This document shows, one piece after another, positions 45,772 to 54,044 of a stretch of DNA of 64,000 bases (within the stretch, counting starts at the first letter, position 1; each line of letters begins with the position of its first letter). The DNA lies in NCBI RefSeq assembly GCF_014489635.1, contig NZ_CP060828.1, positions 3,944,001 to 4,008,000 of the forward strand, read 5' to 3'. The notes under the pieces are model-generated. The model ran no database searches. It saw only the letters and a program-made list of their open reading frames with translations, and was not told where the DNA came from. The translations under genes and the position numbers were made by a program. This stretch comes from Streptomyces roseirectus (lineage in GTDB: Bacteria; Actinomycetota; Actinomycetes; Streptomycetales; Streptomycetaceae).

Positions 45772-46674
45772 TCAGGCGGTGATGTCCTTCGCGGAGAAGC
45801 GGGCCCAGGCCGCCGAGCCGAACACCGCCGCGTACAGGGCCTGCAGGCCCAGGTTCTTCTGGATGTCGTCCCAGTAGACCGGCTCGCGCATGAGGTCCGC
45901 GAAGGACAGCCAGTAGTGGGGGAAGAGGTAGGGCTGCACCGCGTGCAGCTGGGGTATCTGGTCGACGATCTGGACGGTGATCAGCAGGCCGACGGTCGTG
46001 GCCATCGCGGCGATGCCGCTGTTGGTCAGCGTCGACACGAACAGGCCGAGGGCCGCCACCCCTGTCAGTGACGCGGCCACCACCAGGGCGATCAGCAGCG
46101 CCCGCCACAGCCCCTCGGCGAAGGTGATGCGGGTGCCGGAGATCGTCGTCAGGTCGCCCAGCGGGAACAGCAGCGCGCCCACCGCGAGCGCCGACAGCGC
46201 CACCACCAGGGTCGCGATCAGGCAGAACGTCATCGTCGTGACGTACTTGGTCAGCAGCAGCCTGGTGCGGCCGGCCGGGGCGACCAGGAGGTAGCGCAGC
46301 GTTCCGGAGTTCGCCTCGCCCGCGACGGCGTCACCGGCGATCACGCCGACCGCCATGGGCAGGAAGAACGGCAGGGTCGCCGCGAGCGCGGTGAACACCA
46401 GGAACAGGCCGTTGTTGGTGACCTGCGAGATGAACGCCGGGCCCTCTCCGCCACCGCCCCCGCCGGGACCGCCGCCGGCCGGCGAGCCGTCGCCCGTCTC
46501 GATCTTCACCGCGATGCCGACCAGCACCGGGACCGCCGCGAGCACGCCGAGCAGAGCCAGAGTGCGCCAGCGGCGCAGCGTGATCAGCAGCTCGCTGCGC
46601 AGCAGGCCCAGCGTCCACAGCGGGCTCGGGGCCCGCGCCGGTGCGGTCGGCGCCGCCGTCTCAGCCCGCGACAT
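45772..46674 (-). CDS. ABC exporter membrane subunit (ABC-2 type)
   Basis: A 300-residue membrane protein with six helices, a long Gly-rich loop (about 70-95: GGGPGGGGGGEGP) after the first helix, and the ABC-2 pattern NSGTLRYLLVAPAGRTRLLLTKYVTTMTF. Its ATG lies inside the ATPase gene (14-bp overlap), so the two are coupled. Gly-rich periplasmic-side loop is unusual. Substrate unknown. Confidence 0.9.
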   Translation of the reverse strand: MSRAETAAPTAPARAPSPLWTLGLLRSELLITLRRWRTLALLGVLAAVPVLVGIAVKIETGDGSPAGGGPGGGGGGEGPAFISQVTNNGLFLVFTALAATLPFFLPMAVGVIAGDAVAGEANSGTLRYLLVAPAGRTRLLLTKYVTTMTFCLIATLVVALSALAVGALLFPLGDLTTISGTRITFAEGLWRALLIALVVAASLTGVAALGLFVSTLTNSGIAAMATTVGLLITVQIVDQIPQLHAVQPYLFPHYWLSFADLMREPVYWDDIQKNLGLQALYAAVFGSAAWARFSAKDITA

Positions 46675-47677
46675 CGAATCCCTCTCCGGTCAGCTCCACG
46701 AACGCGTCCTCCAGCGAGGCGCCGCGCACGGTGAATCCCCGGACCCTGACGCCCGCCGTCACCAGGGCCGCGTTCACCTCCGCGAGGTCGCGCTCCGGCG
46801 GCTCGGCGGTGACGCGCTCCTCCTCCACCGTCACGTCGGCCGTCCCCTGCTCCTTCAGCACCCGCGCCGCCTCCGCCGGGTCCGGGGTCTCCACCACCAG
46901 GCGCCCGCGCGCCCGCGCCGCCAGCTCGCCCACGCCGCCCTGCGCGATCAGCCGGCCGCGCGCCATCACCGCCGCGTGCGTGCACACCTGCTCGATCTCG
47001 TCCAGGAGGTGGGAGGAGAGGAACACCGTCGTCCCGTCCGCCGCCAGCTCCCTGATCAGCGCACGGATCTCCCGCATGCCCTGGGGGTCCAGGCCGTTGG
47101 TCGGCTCGTCCAGCACCAGCAGGCGCCTGGGCTGCAGCAGGGCCGCCGCGAGGCCCAGGCGCTGCTTCATGCCCAGCGAGTACGCCTTCGCCTTCTTGCC
47201 GGCCGCCGCCGACAGCCCGACCCGCTCCAGCGCCGCTTCCACTCTCCGGCGCCGGGTGCGCGGGTCCGCCGCCGGGTCCGCCGCGTCGTAGCGCACGAGG
47301 TTGTCCCGCCCCGACAGGAACCCGTACAGCGCGGGCCCCTCGATCAGGGCGCCCACCTCGGGCAGCACCTTCCGCACCGCCCCCGGCATCGGCCTGCCCA
47401 GCACCCGTGCCGTCCCCGACGTCGGCTCGATCAGGCCCATCAGCATCCTGATCGTCGTCGTCTTGCCCGAGCCGTTGGGCCCGAGGAACCCGAAGACGCT
47501 GCCGCCGGGGACGGTCAGGTCCAGGGAGTCGACGGCGAGCTGCCCGCCTCGGTAGCGCTTGGTGAGGCCGTGGGTCTGGATCACGGGGGCGTCGGAGCGG
47601 TGGACCGGCGCCGGGTTCGAGGGCTCCGAGGACCCGGCGGGCGGCGGGGCCGGGTCCCTGGCGGGCGGGTGTGGCAT
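46661..47677 (-). CDS. ABC exporter ATPase subunit
   Basis: A 338-residue protein from ATG 47677 with GGGGGAC upstream; an earlier TTG at 47719 would add 14 residues. Walker A is GPNGSGKTT, signature YSLGMKQRLGLAAALL, Walker B LLVLDEPTNGLDP and switch His in LSSHLLDEIE. The Pro-rich first 30 residues are disordered, and the C-terminal 90 resemble the regulatory domain of drug/lantibiotic exporter ATPases. Forms an exporter with the downstream permease. Confidence 0.93.
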   Translation of the reverse strand: MPHPPARDPAPPPAGSSEPSNPAPVHRSDAPVIQTHGLTKRYRGGQLAVDSLDLTVPGGSVFGFLGPNGSGKTTTIRMLMGLIEPTSGTARVLGRPMPGAVRKVLPEVGALIEGPALYGFLSGRDNLVRYDAADPAADPRTRRRRVEAALERVGLSAAAGKKAKAYSLGMKQRLGLAAALLQPRRLLVLDEPTNGLDPQGMREIRALIRELAADGTTVFLSSHLLDEIEQVCTHAAVMARGRLIAQGGVGELAARARGRLVVETPDPAEAARVLKEQGTADVTVEEERVTAEPPERDLAEVNAALVTAGVRVRGFTVRGASLEDAFVELTGEGFDVAG

Positions 47678-47725
47678 GGGGTCCCCCGATCCGTGACGAC
47701 GCGGTGGGCGTTCGTACAACCGTAC

Positions 47726-48937
47726 TTACTTCGCCTCGGCCGCCTTCACCAGGGCATCCTTGGTGACCGCGCCCACGTAGACCTTGCCGTCGTCGGTGAC
47801 CAGGGCGTTGACGAGGCGGGTGGAGAAGACGGTGCCCTTGCCGAAGTCGCCGGAGACCTTGTCGCCGAAGGAGTCGAGGAAGCCGCCGAAAGCGCCCGCC
47901 TCGGGGGCGCCCGTGGCGGGCATGCCCTCGGTGCCCGTGTCGTACGTGGCGATGGACGTCCAGCCCTTGCCGAGGACATTGAGGCCGGTGAGGTCCTTGC
48001 CGATCTCGTCCGCGCCGGGAGCCTCGTGGCCGGGCGCCTCCTCGCCCCGGACGGTCTCGCCCTGGGTGACCTTCGCGCCCTTGGGCGGGGTGAAGTCGAA
48101 GGTGGACGCGGCCGGCTTGGCGAACGTGACCTGGGTGAAGCCGGCGTCGACCACGGCCGCGCCGCCGCTCCTCGGGGTGAGCGTGAACTTCAGCGGGAGG
48201 CCGGTCTTCGCGTCGACGGCGATGCTGATCGCGCCGACCGTCGTACCGGACTGCTTGGGCTTGACCAGGAGCTTGTACGCGTCGCGGCCCGCGACGTGGA
48301 CCGTGCCGTCCACCGTCACCGACGTCGTCGGGTCGACCGCCTTCAGGGCCTCTTCGGTGAGGTCCTTCGGGGTCGCCGGGGCCTGCGACTCCTTGCGGGC
48401 CCGCTCGGAGAGCGTCGAGTGGTAGACCTCGTTCGACCCGCTGTCGTAGCCCCAGACGTCCTTGCCGTTGTGGATGAGGCTGTACTCCGCCGCGTTCTCC
48501 AGCAGGGAGATCTTCTGCTTCTCGGGGCCGTCGGTCGCGACGCGGACCGTGTGCGTGCCCGAGACGAGTTCCGTCATCTTGGCCGTGGGGTCGGCGGCGG
48601 AGGCGTCCGAGCCGCCGGCCGCGTCGGAGAGGAAGCCGTCGGCCAGGCCGCCGAGGTCGGGCAGGCCGAGGTCGGTGGTGATCTTCACCGTGCCGGAGAG
48701 CTGTTCGACGTCCGAGGCGGCGACCTTGTCCAGGAGCTGCTGGGCGGTGATCTCCGGGAGGTCCGGGTCGCCGGAGTCGGCGATGGCGGGAACCAGACCT
48801 ATGGTGGCGGCGGCCACGCCCACGACCGCTGCCGGAACGACGTACCGCGCGGCCGTCCTGCGGCGGCGGGCCCTCGCCTCGTCCGCGTCGGCCTCGGTGA
48901 TCAAAGCCTGGTTGTCGTCGGATGCGTTCGGTGCCAT
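47726..48937 (-). CDS. LolA-like secreted/anchored lipoprotein-carrier-fold protein
   Basis: A 403-residue protein from ATG 48937. One N-terminal membrane anchor (YVVPAAVVGVAAATIGLVPAIA, about 30-52) is followed by an extracytoplasmic domain with a LolA/LppX-type beta fold (SGTVKITTDLGLPDL, VYHSTLSERA, SIAVDAKTGLPLKFTL). Streptomycetes have such proteins although they lack a classical outer membrane; they may sense or carry lipids. 48 bp downstream lies the ABC ATPase gene on the same strand, so cotranscription with the exporter is likely. Confidence 0.85.
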   Translation of the reverse strand: MAPNASDDNQALITEADADEARARRRRTAARYVVPAAVVGVAAATIGLVPAIADSGDPDLPEITAQQLLDKVAASDVEQLSGTVKITTDLGLPDLGGLADGFLSDAAGGSDASAADPTAKMTELVSGTHTVRVATDGPEKQKISLLENAAEYSLIHNGKDVWGYDSGSNEVYHSTLSERARKESQAPATPKDLTEEALKAVDPTTSVTVDGTVHVAGRDAYKLLVKPKQSGTTVGAISIAVDAKTGLPLKFTLTPRSGGAAVVDAGFTQVTFAKPAASTFDFTPPKGAKVTQGETVRGEEAPGHEAPGADEIGKDLTGLNVLGKGWTSIATYDTGTEGMPATGAPEAGAFGGFLDSFGDKVSGDFGKGTVFSTRLVNALVTDDGKVYVGAVTKDALVKAAEAK

Positions 48938-49192
48938 GTGTGCCTTACCTCCGTCGTCGGCGGCGGCCGGTGGGCAGCGTCCTCGCCCCACCCCTGACCG
49001 CCATTCTCACCCGGATCGGTGAGTCCTGGTTCTGGGTCCGTGCATCCATCAGACCAAACCGGACCCGTCAGCGGCGTCACCCCGCAGAGTCAACTCCGTG
49101 TACTCCTGCGGTATGACACTCCACGCCGCCGTCCCGTAGTCCTCTCAGGGGTGGCGGCGTCATACCTGAGGCCGAGGAGGGGGAGATCGCGG
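48938..49192. other. Spacer between LolA-like gene and polyprenyl synthase gene
   Basis: 255 bp holding the LolA-like promoter and the end of the polyprenyl synthase transcript. The sequence has no strong hairpin; no gene is seen. Confidence 0.35.
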
Positions 49193-50203
49193 CTACCCCG
49201 CCCGGTGCACCACCGCGTCGCACATCTCCACCAGTGCCAGCTTCGCGTCGCAGTCGGGGAGGGGCGCCAGGGCGGAGCGGGCCTCCTCGGCGTAGCGGAC
49301 CGTGTCGCGGCGGGCCTGTTCGAGGGCGGGGTGGGCGCGCAGGGCGGCCAGGGCCTCGGCGTGGCGGGCGTCGTCGGTGAGGTCGGAGTCGAGGAGTTCG
49401 CACAGGGCGATGTCCTCGGCGAGGCCGAGGCGGGCGGCGCGCTCGCGCAGGCGCAGGACGGGGAGGGTCGAGATGCCCTCGCGCAGGTCCGTGCCGGGGG
49501 TCTTGCCGGACTCGTGGGAGTCGGAGGCGATGTCCAGGACGTCGTCGGCGAGCTGGAAGGCGACGCCCAGGCGCTCGCCGTACTGCGTGAGGACGTCGAC
49601 CACCGTCTCGTCGGCGCCCGAGGTCATCGCGCCGAAGCGGCAGGAGACGGCGACGAGGGAGCCGGTCTTGCCGCCCAGGACGTCGAGGTAGTGGTCGACC
49701 GGGTCGCGGCCGTCGGTCGGCCCCGCGGTCTCCAGGATCTGCCCGGTGACGAGCCGTTCGAACGCCTCGGCCTGGATGCGGACGACCTCGGGGCCGAGGT
49801 CGGCGAGGATCTGGGACGCGCGCGCGAAGAGGAAGTCGCCCGTGAGGACGGCGACGGAGTTGCCCCAGCGGACGTTGGCGCTCTCCACGCCGCGCCGCAC
49901 CTCCGCCTCGTCCATGACGTCGTCGTGGTACAGCGTGGCGAGGTGGGTCAGCTCGACGCCGACGGCCGACGGCACGACACCGGGCGCGTAGGGGTCGCCG
50001 AACTGTGCGGCGAGCATCACCAGAAGTGGCCGGAAACGTTTGCCCCCCGCGCGCACGAGGTGCTGCGCGGCCTCCGTGATGAAGGGGACCTCGCTCTTGG
50101 TGGCTTCGAGCAGGCCCTCCTCGACGGCCGTCAATCCGGCCTGGACATCGGCTTCCAGTGCCTGGTCCCGCACGCTCAGCCCGAACGGCCCGACGACGGT
50201 CAC
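49193..50203 (-). CDS. Long-chain polyprenyl diphosphate synthase
   Basis: A 336-residue protein from GTG 50203 with AGGAG 8 nt upstream. The two Asp-rich motifs are LYHDDVMDEA and QLADDVLDIA, with GGKRFRP and GKTGSL also conserved. The residues before the first Asp-rich motif are small, consistent with long chains such as octa/nonaprenyl diphosphate for menaquinone. Nearby complex I genes use menaquinone in this genus; that link is contextual. Monocistronic. Confidence 0.92.
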   Translation of the reverse strand: MTVVGPFGLSVRDQALEADVQAGLTAVEEGLLEATKSEVPFITEAAQHLVRAGGKRFRPLLVMLAAQFGDPYAPGVVPSAVGVELTHLATLYHDDVMDEAEVRRGVESANVRWGNSVAVLTGDFLFARASQILADLGPEVVRIQAEAFERLVTGQILETAGPTDGRDPVDHYLDVLGGKTGSLVAVSCRFGAMTSGADETVVDVLTQYGERLGVAFQLADDVLDIASDSHESGKTPGTDLREGISTLPVLRLRERAARLGLAEDIALCELLDSDLTDDARHAEALAALRAHPALEQARRDTVRYAEEARSALAPLPDCDAKLALVEMCDAVVHRAG

Positions 50204-50685
50204 GAGGGATCTCCTGTCTGCTGTTGCCCACGGGCGACTGTTGGCGATTACACGGTTTGTCGATAGGTCGCTGACATCACTCAAGTCAGCGTATCCGGTC
50301 ACGTTTCGATCACCGATAGCCCCCACGGTTACAGCACGGGCGCTATCGGATCACGCCTGGTATGTAGCTGATCAGCCGATACTGCATGGCATTTTCCGAC
50401 ATGAATAACTTGTGCCCATTTGTCGCTATTGCCATTTCGTGAGTTGAGTCACGGGCGCCTCTCTCGCCCGACTCCGTCGAGTACCCCGTTTCCCCGTGTC
50501 CACGTTGACCAGTTGACACTTGACGATCGCAAAGGATCAAGCGGCCCATAGCGCTCAGAGCAAGGTCAATGGGGACGAGATGTGAATCCGACACTTGTTC
50601 CGGACATGTGCTCTCGCATACGTTCCGCCGGGTCGGGCGGACGCCCAATCCTGCCGCCGCCCGTCATCTCCCCATCGACGACCCA
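50204..50685. other. Long divergent spacer upstream of the riboswitch
   Basis: About 480 bp of lower GC than the surroundings, carrying the divergent promoters of the polyprenyl synthase and the lytic transglycosylase. No gene is supported; no clear -35/-10 pair could be fixed by eye. Confidence 0.45.
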
Positions 50686-50840
50686 CTCGCGCACGGCAGG
50701 AGCGGGGGACCCAGGTAGTACGCCGTCCGGACACGTCTCCGGACGGCTAGGGGTGAAGCCGTACCGCCGTCCCCGGCGGTCCGGCCGGGCACCTCCCCGC
50801 CCGAACCCGACAGCTCACCTCGCAGGCGCCGGAGAGGAAC
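50686..50840 (+). ncRNA. ydaO/yuaA-type cyclic-di-AMP riboswitch
   Basis: The leader contains the conserved blocks of this class in order: GCGGGGGACCC (50702-50712), GCTAGGGGTGAAGCC (50746-50760), and CCCGACAGCTCACCTCGC (50806-50823) followed by AGGCGCCGGAG. It ends directly at the ribosome binding site of a secreted lytic transglycosylase. In actinobacteria this riboswitch turns off cell-wall hydrolase genes when c-di-AMP is high. Exact ends are approximate. Confidence 0.92.
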
Positions 50841-50846
50841 ATCGCC

Positions 50847-51311
50847 ATGCCTGCAATCCGCAAGAAGCGTCTCGTCCGGGCCCTCGCCGTCGCCGCCACC
50901 GGCACGGCCCTGCTGGCCCTCCCTGTCGTCGGCGCGACCAGCGCCTCCGCGGCCACCGGAAGCCCCTCGTCGTCCACGGTCGCCGGGTACCCGGACAACC
51001 TGGACGGCTGGATCCGCGAATCCCTCGCGATCATGGCCCAGAAGGGCATCCCGGGCAGCTACGACGGCATCTACCGCAACATCATCCGCGAGTCGTCCGG
51101 CAACCCCTACGCCATCAACAACTGGGACTCCAACGCCGCCGCAGGCACGCCCTCCAAGGGCCTGCTCCAGGTGATCGACCCGACCTTCCAGGCGTACCAC
51201 GTCGCCGGGACGGCGTACGACCCGTACGACCCGGTCGCGAACATCACCGCCGCGTGCAACTACGCGGCGGCGGTGTACGGGTCGATCGACAACGTGTACG
51301 GCGCGTACTGA
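50847..51311 (+). CDS. Secreted SLT-domain lytic transglycosylase
   Basis: A 154-residue protein from ATG 50847 with GGAGAGG 9 nt upstream. Signal peptide (about 1-35, ending ATSASAA) and a compact goose-lysozyme-like SLT domain with catalytic Glu in IIRESSGNPYAIN, then GLLQVIDPTFQAYH and AACNYAAAVYG. It cleaves peptidoglycan glycan strands, probably during hyphal growth or germination. Control by the c-di-AMP riboswitch in its leader fits the class. Terminator follows. Confidence 0.93.
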   Translation: MPAIRKKRLVRALAVAATGTALLALPVVGATSASAATGSPSSSTVAGYPDNLDGWIRESLAIMAQKGIPGSYDGIYRNIIRESSGNPYAINNWDSNAAAGTPSKGLLQVIDPTFQAYHVAGTAYDPYDPVANITAACNYAAAVYGSIDNVYGAY

Positions 51312-51325
51312 GCGAACCTCCCTCC

Positions 51326-51354
51326 AGGAGCCCCGGTTTCGGATCGGGGCTCCT
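51326..51354 (+). terminator. Terminator after the transglycosylase gene
   Basis: 10-bp stem AGGAGCCCCG / CGGGGCTCCT with a 9-nt loop, 14 bp after the stop. Confidence 0.8.
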
Positions 51355-51411
51355 ACCGGACACGTGTCTCTAGGGAGCACGTTTCGAAAGCGCGCTCCCC
51401 AGGGGCGTGCG

Positions 51412-52239
51412 TCACGGAAACATCCGTTCAAGGACGATCGCCACTCCGTCGTCCTCGTTCGACGACGTGACCTCGTCCGCCACGGCCTTCAGCTCGGGGT
51501 GGGCGTTGGCCATCGCGACGCCGTGGGCGGACCACTCGAACATCGGGATGTCGTTCGGCATGTCACCGAAGGCGACCGTGTCCTGCGGGTCGATCCCGAG
51601 GCGTTCGGCGGCGAGGGCGAGGCCGGTGGCCTTGGTGACGCCGCTGGGCTGGAGCTCGACCGTGCCGGGCCCCGACATCGTGACGGTGGCGAGCGAACCG
51701 ACCGCCGCGCGCGCGGTGGCCGCCAACTCGTCGTCCGAGAGCGCGGGGTGACGCAGCAGCACCTTGCTGATCGGCTCGCACCACAGGTCCTCGCGGCGTC
51801 CCACGCGCAGCGCCGGGAGCGTCGGGTGCGGCATCAGGTAGCCCGGCTCGATCAGCGTCAGCCCGTCGACGCCGTCCTGGTCGACGGCGGCGTACACCTG
51901 GCCGACCTCCGCCTCGATCTTGCCGAGCGCGGTCTCGGCGAGTTCACGGTCCAGCGTGACGGACCACAGGAGGCGGTCGGCGCCGGCGTCGTACACCTGG
52001 GCGCCCTGGCCGCACACCGCGAGCCCTCTGCCCCGCAGGATCTCCAGCAGGGGCCGCACCCGGGGGGCCGGGCGGCCGGTCACCACCAGGTGCCGCGCGC
52101 CGGCCTCCACGACCCGCTGGAGGGCGTTCAGCGAGCGGTCGGAGAAGGTGTCGTCGGCGCGGAGCAGCGTGCCGTCCAGGTCGGTGGCGACGAGGGCGTA
52201 CGCGCGCGTGCCGGAAGCGGGGGTGGTGGGTGCGGCCAT
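51412..52239 (-). CDS. Cof-type HAD phosphatase
   Basis: A 275-residue HAD hydrolase. Motif I is VATDLDGTLLRAD, motif II VTGRP, motif III Lys near EPISKVLL, and motif IV FGDMPNDIPMFEW. The type IIB cap between motifs II and III marks a Cof-type sugar-phosphate phosphatase. Substrate is unknown. Monocistronic. Confidence 0.92.
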   Translation of the reverse strand: MAAPTTPASGTRAYALVATDLDGTLLRADDTFSDRSLNALQRVVEAGARHLVVTGRPAPRVRPLLEILRGRGLAVCGQGAQVYDAGADRLLWSVTLDRELAETALGKIEAEVGQVYAAVDQDGVDGLTLIEPGYLMPHPTLPALRVGRREDLWCEPISKVLLRHPALSDDELAATARAAVGSLATVTMSGPGTVELQPSGVTKATGLALAAERLGIDPQDTVAFGDMPNDIPMFEWSAHGVAMANAHPELKAVADEVTSSNEDDGVAIVLERMFP

Positions 52240-52679
52240 GATCAGAGAATACGGACCGCACCGGCCCCGGGAGGCTCAACGGACCGGCTCGCCCCGGCAC
52301 GCGCTGATGTCCCGCCCGTGGCCTCGTCGGCCGTCCGGGGCGGGACTCGTCGGCGCCCGCGCGCGAGGAGGCCGGAAACCGGTCGCCCGGCAGGGACGGA
52401 GGGGGTGCGCGGGGCGGCGGGGAAGTGGGGTCGGCGCACACGCGCGGTGGAGGGGTGATCGGGTGCCCGCGCGTGGGAGCGAGGGGCGGATCGTGGCGCC
52501 CGCGCGTAGGCGGTCGGTCGCTGCCTGAAACCTGGGGTTCGTCATCGAATCGCCGTCGAAATCCCCACAGTTCCGCGAAGACTGCACCGGTTGGCAACAG
52601 CATGCGGTGCTATCTACCGCTGGGGCGGTCTGGAGAGGTACCGTCCAAATGTCCAGGGGGGACTTGATCGGGGGGTCAG
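52240..52679. other. Spacer upstream of the polysaccharide locus
   Basis: 440 bp between divergent genes. The left 270 bp are very GC-rich with imperfect CGCGCG tracts; the right 150 bp (about 52530-52680) are markedly lower in GC and are the likely promoter region of the acyltransferase gene. No gene or clear operator is seen. Confidence 0.45.
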
Positions 52680-53774
52680 GTGAACAGTGGGCGCATTCGT
52701 GTGCTGCGCGCGCAGGAGTTGGGCGAGGGGGACCGGGAGCGGTGGCGGGCGCTGCGCGCCGCGTCGCGGGCGCCTCGCAATCCGTTCATGGAACCGGAGT
52801 TCGCCGACGCGGTGGGGCGCGTGAGGGCGCGTACCCGGGTCGCGGTGGTGTACGAGGGGCGTGAACCCGTCGGGTTCCTCCCCCACGAGCGCGGTCCGCT
52901 CGGCATGGGCCAGGCCCTCGCGTACGGCGTGTCGGACGCCCAGGGCGCGGTCCTGGCGCCCGGACTCGGCCTGGACGCCGCCGAGTTGGCGCGCGCGTGC
53001 GGCCTGTCGAGCTTCGCCTTCGACAACCTGGAGGCGGACCAGGGCCTGTTCGTCCCGCACGCCGCCGCCGAGTACGCGGCGTACGTCATCGACGTCGAGA
53101 AGGGCTACGACACCTACGAGGCCGTGCTGCGCGGCCAGTCGCCGAAGTTCCTGCGCACGACGCTCGCCAAGGAGCGCCGACTCGGCCGCCAGGCGGGCGA
53201 GTTGAGGTTCGTGTTCGACGAGCGGGACCCGGCGGCGCTGCGCACGCTCATGGCGTGGAAGTCCGCGCAGTACCGCCGCACCGGCCGCCGCGACCGGTTC
53301 GCCCAGGAGTGGATCACCCGCCTGGTCGGGCTCCTCGCGCGCACGCGCGCCCCGGAGTGCGCCGGCACGCTCTCCGTCCTGTACGCCGGTGAGCGGCCCG
53401 TCGCCGCGCACTTCGGGCTGCGTTCGTCGACCGTCCTGGCCTGCTGGTTCCCCTCGTACGACACGGAGTTCGCGAAGTTCTCGCCGGGGCTCGTGCTGCA
53501 CCTGCGGATGGCCGAGGCAGCGGCGGCCGAGGGGATCGGCACGCTCGACCTGGGGCGCGGGGCCGCCGAGTACAAGGACGCGCTGCGGACGGGCGAGATC
53601 CCCGTGTACGAGGGTGCGTGGACGCGTGCGGGCGCGGGGGCGGCGCTCTACTGGCTGAGCCGGGAGCCCGCGCGCCGGGCGCACCACTTCGTGCGCGGGC
53701 GCCCCCGGCTCGCGAACGCCGCCGCGCGCGCGCTGAGGAGCGCCGGGCGGCTGCGGGGGACGTCGGGGGCGTGA
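52680..53774 (+). CDS. CelD/FemAB-type GNAT acyltransferase
   Basis: A 364-residue protein from GTG 52680. Double-GNAT (BioF2/Acetyltransf_6) layout with SPKFLRTTLAKERRLGRQAG, LMAWKSAQYRRTGRRDRF and VAAHFGLRS. This group includes CelD/BcsL proteins in polysaccharide synthesis. First gene of the plus-strand part of a surface glycan locus, probably acylating a glycan or lipid intermediate. Confidence 0.88.
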   Translation: MNSGRIRVLRAQELGEGDRERWRALRAASRAPRNPFMEPEFADAVGRVRARTRVAVVYEGREPVGFLPHERGPLGMGQALAYGVSDAQGAVLAPGLGLDAAELARACGLSSFAFDNLEADQGLFVPHAAAEYAAYVIDVEKGYDTYEAVLRGQSPKFLRTTLAKERRLGRQAGELRFVFDERDPAALRTLMAWKSAQYRRTGRRDRFAQEWITRLVGLLARTRAPECAGTLSVLYAGERPVAAHFGLRSSTVLACWFPSYDTEFAKFSPGLVLHLRMAEAAAAEGIGTLDLGRGAAEYKDALRTGEIPVYEGAWTRAGAGAALYWLSREPARRAHHFVRGRPRLANAAARALRSAGRLRGTSGA

Positions 53775-53825
53775 ACGTCGGGGGCGCGAAGGGGGTTGCC
53801 GGGGAGCCCGGGAGCGGGGGCCGGG

Positions 53826-53874
53826 GGCTGGCGGCTGGCGGCTGGCGGCTGGCGGCTGGCGGCTGGCGGCTGGC
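53826..53874 (+). repeat. (GGCTGGC)7 tandem heptamer repeat
   Basis: Seven perfect GGCTGGC units, 49 bp, in the spacer upstream of the glycosyltransferase gene. If a far upstream start were used, it would encode a GGWRLAA-type peptide repeat, as seven is not a multiple of three and frames rotate over 21 bp. Length change here could alter spacing to the promoter. Confidence 0.97.
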
Positions 53875-54044
53875 CACGGGAGCCGACCGGGACATCCGGC
53901 GCGAGGGCTCGACACGTGGGCTCGGCGCGCGGGCTCGGCGTGGGTGTCCCGCGTGGGCATCCGCCAATGCCGTCCGGCACGGGAGTCCGGCACGGGAGTC
54001 CGGCAGGCGCAGGCGGCGTCGCGAGCGTGGCGCCGGAGGGGTTC

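Noticed and set aside
53796..54044. N-terminal extension of the glycosyltransferase through the heptamer repeat
   Set aside because: It would add GGWRLAA repeats and unrelated filler. A start with a good ribosome binding site lies at 54045, just before the conserved domain.
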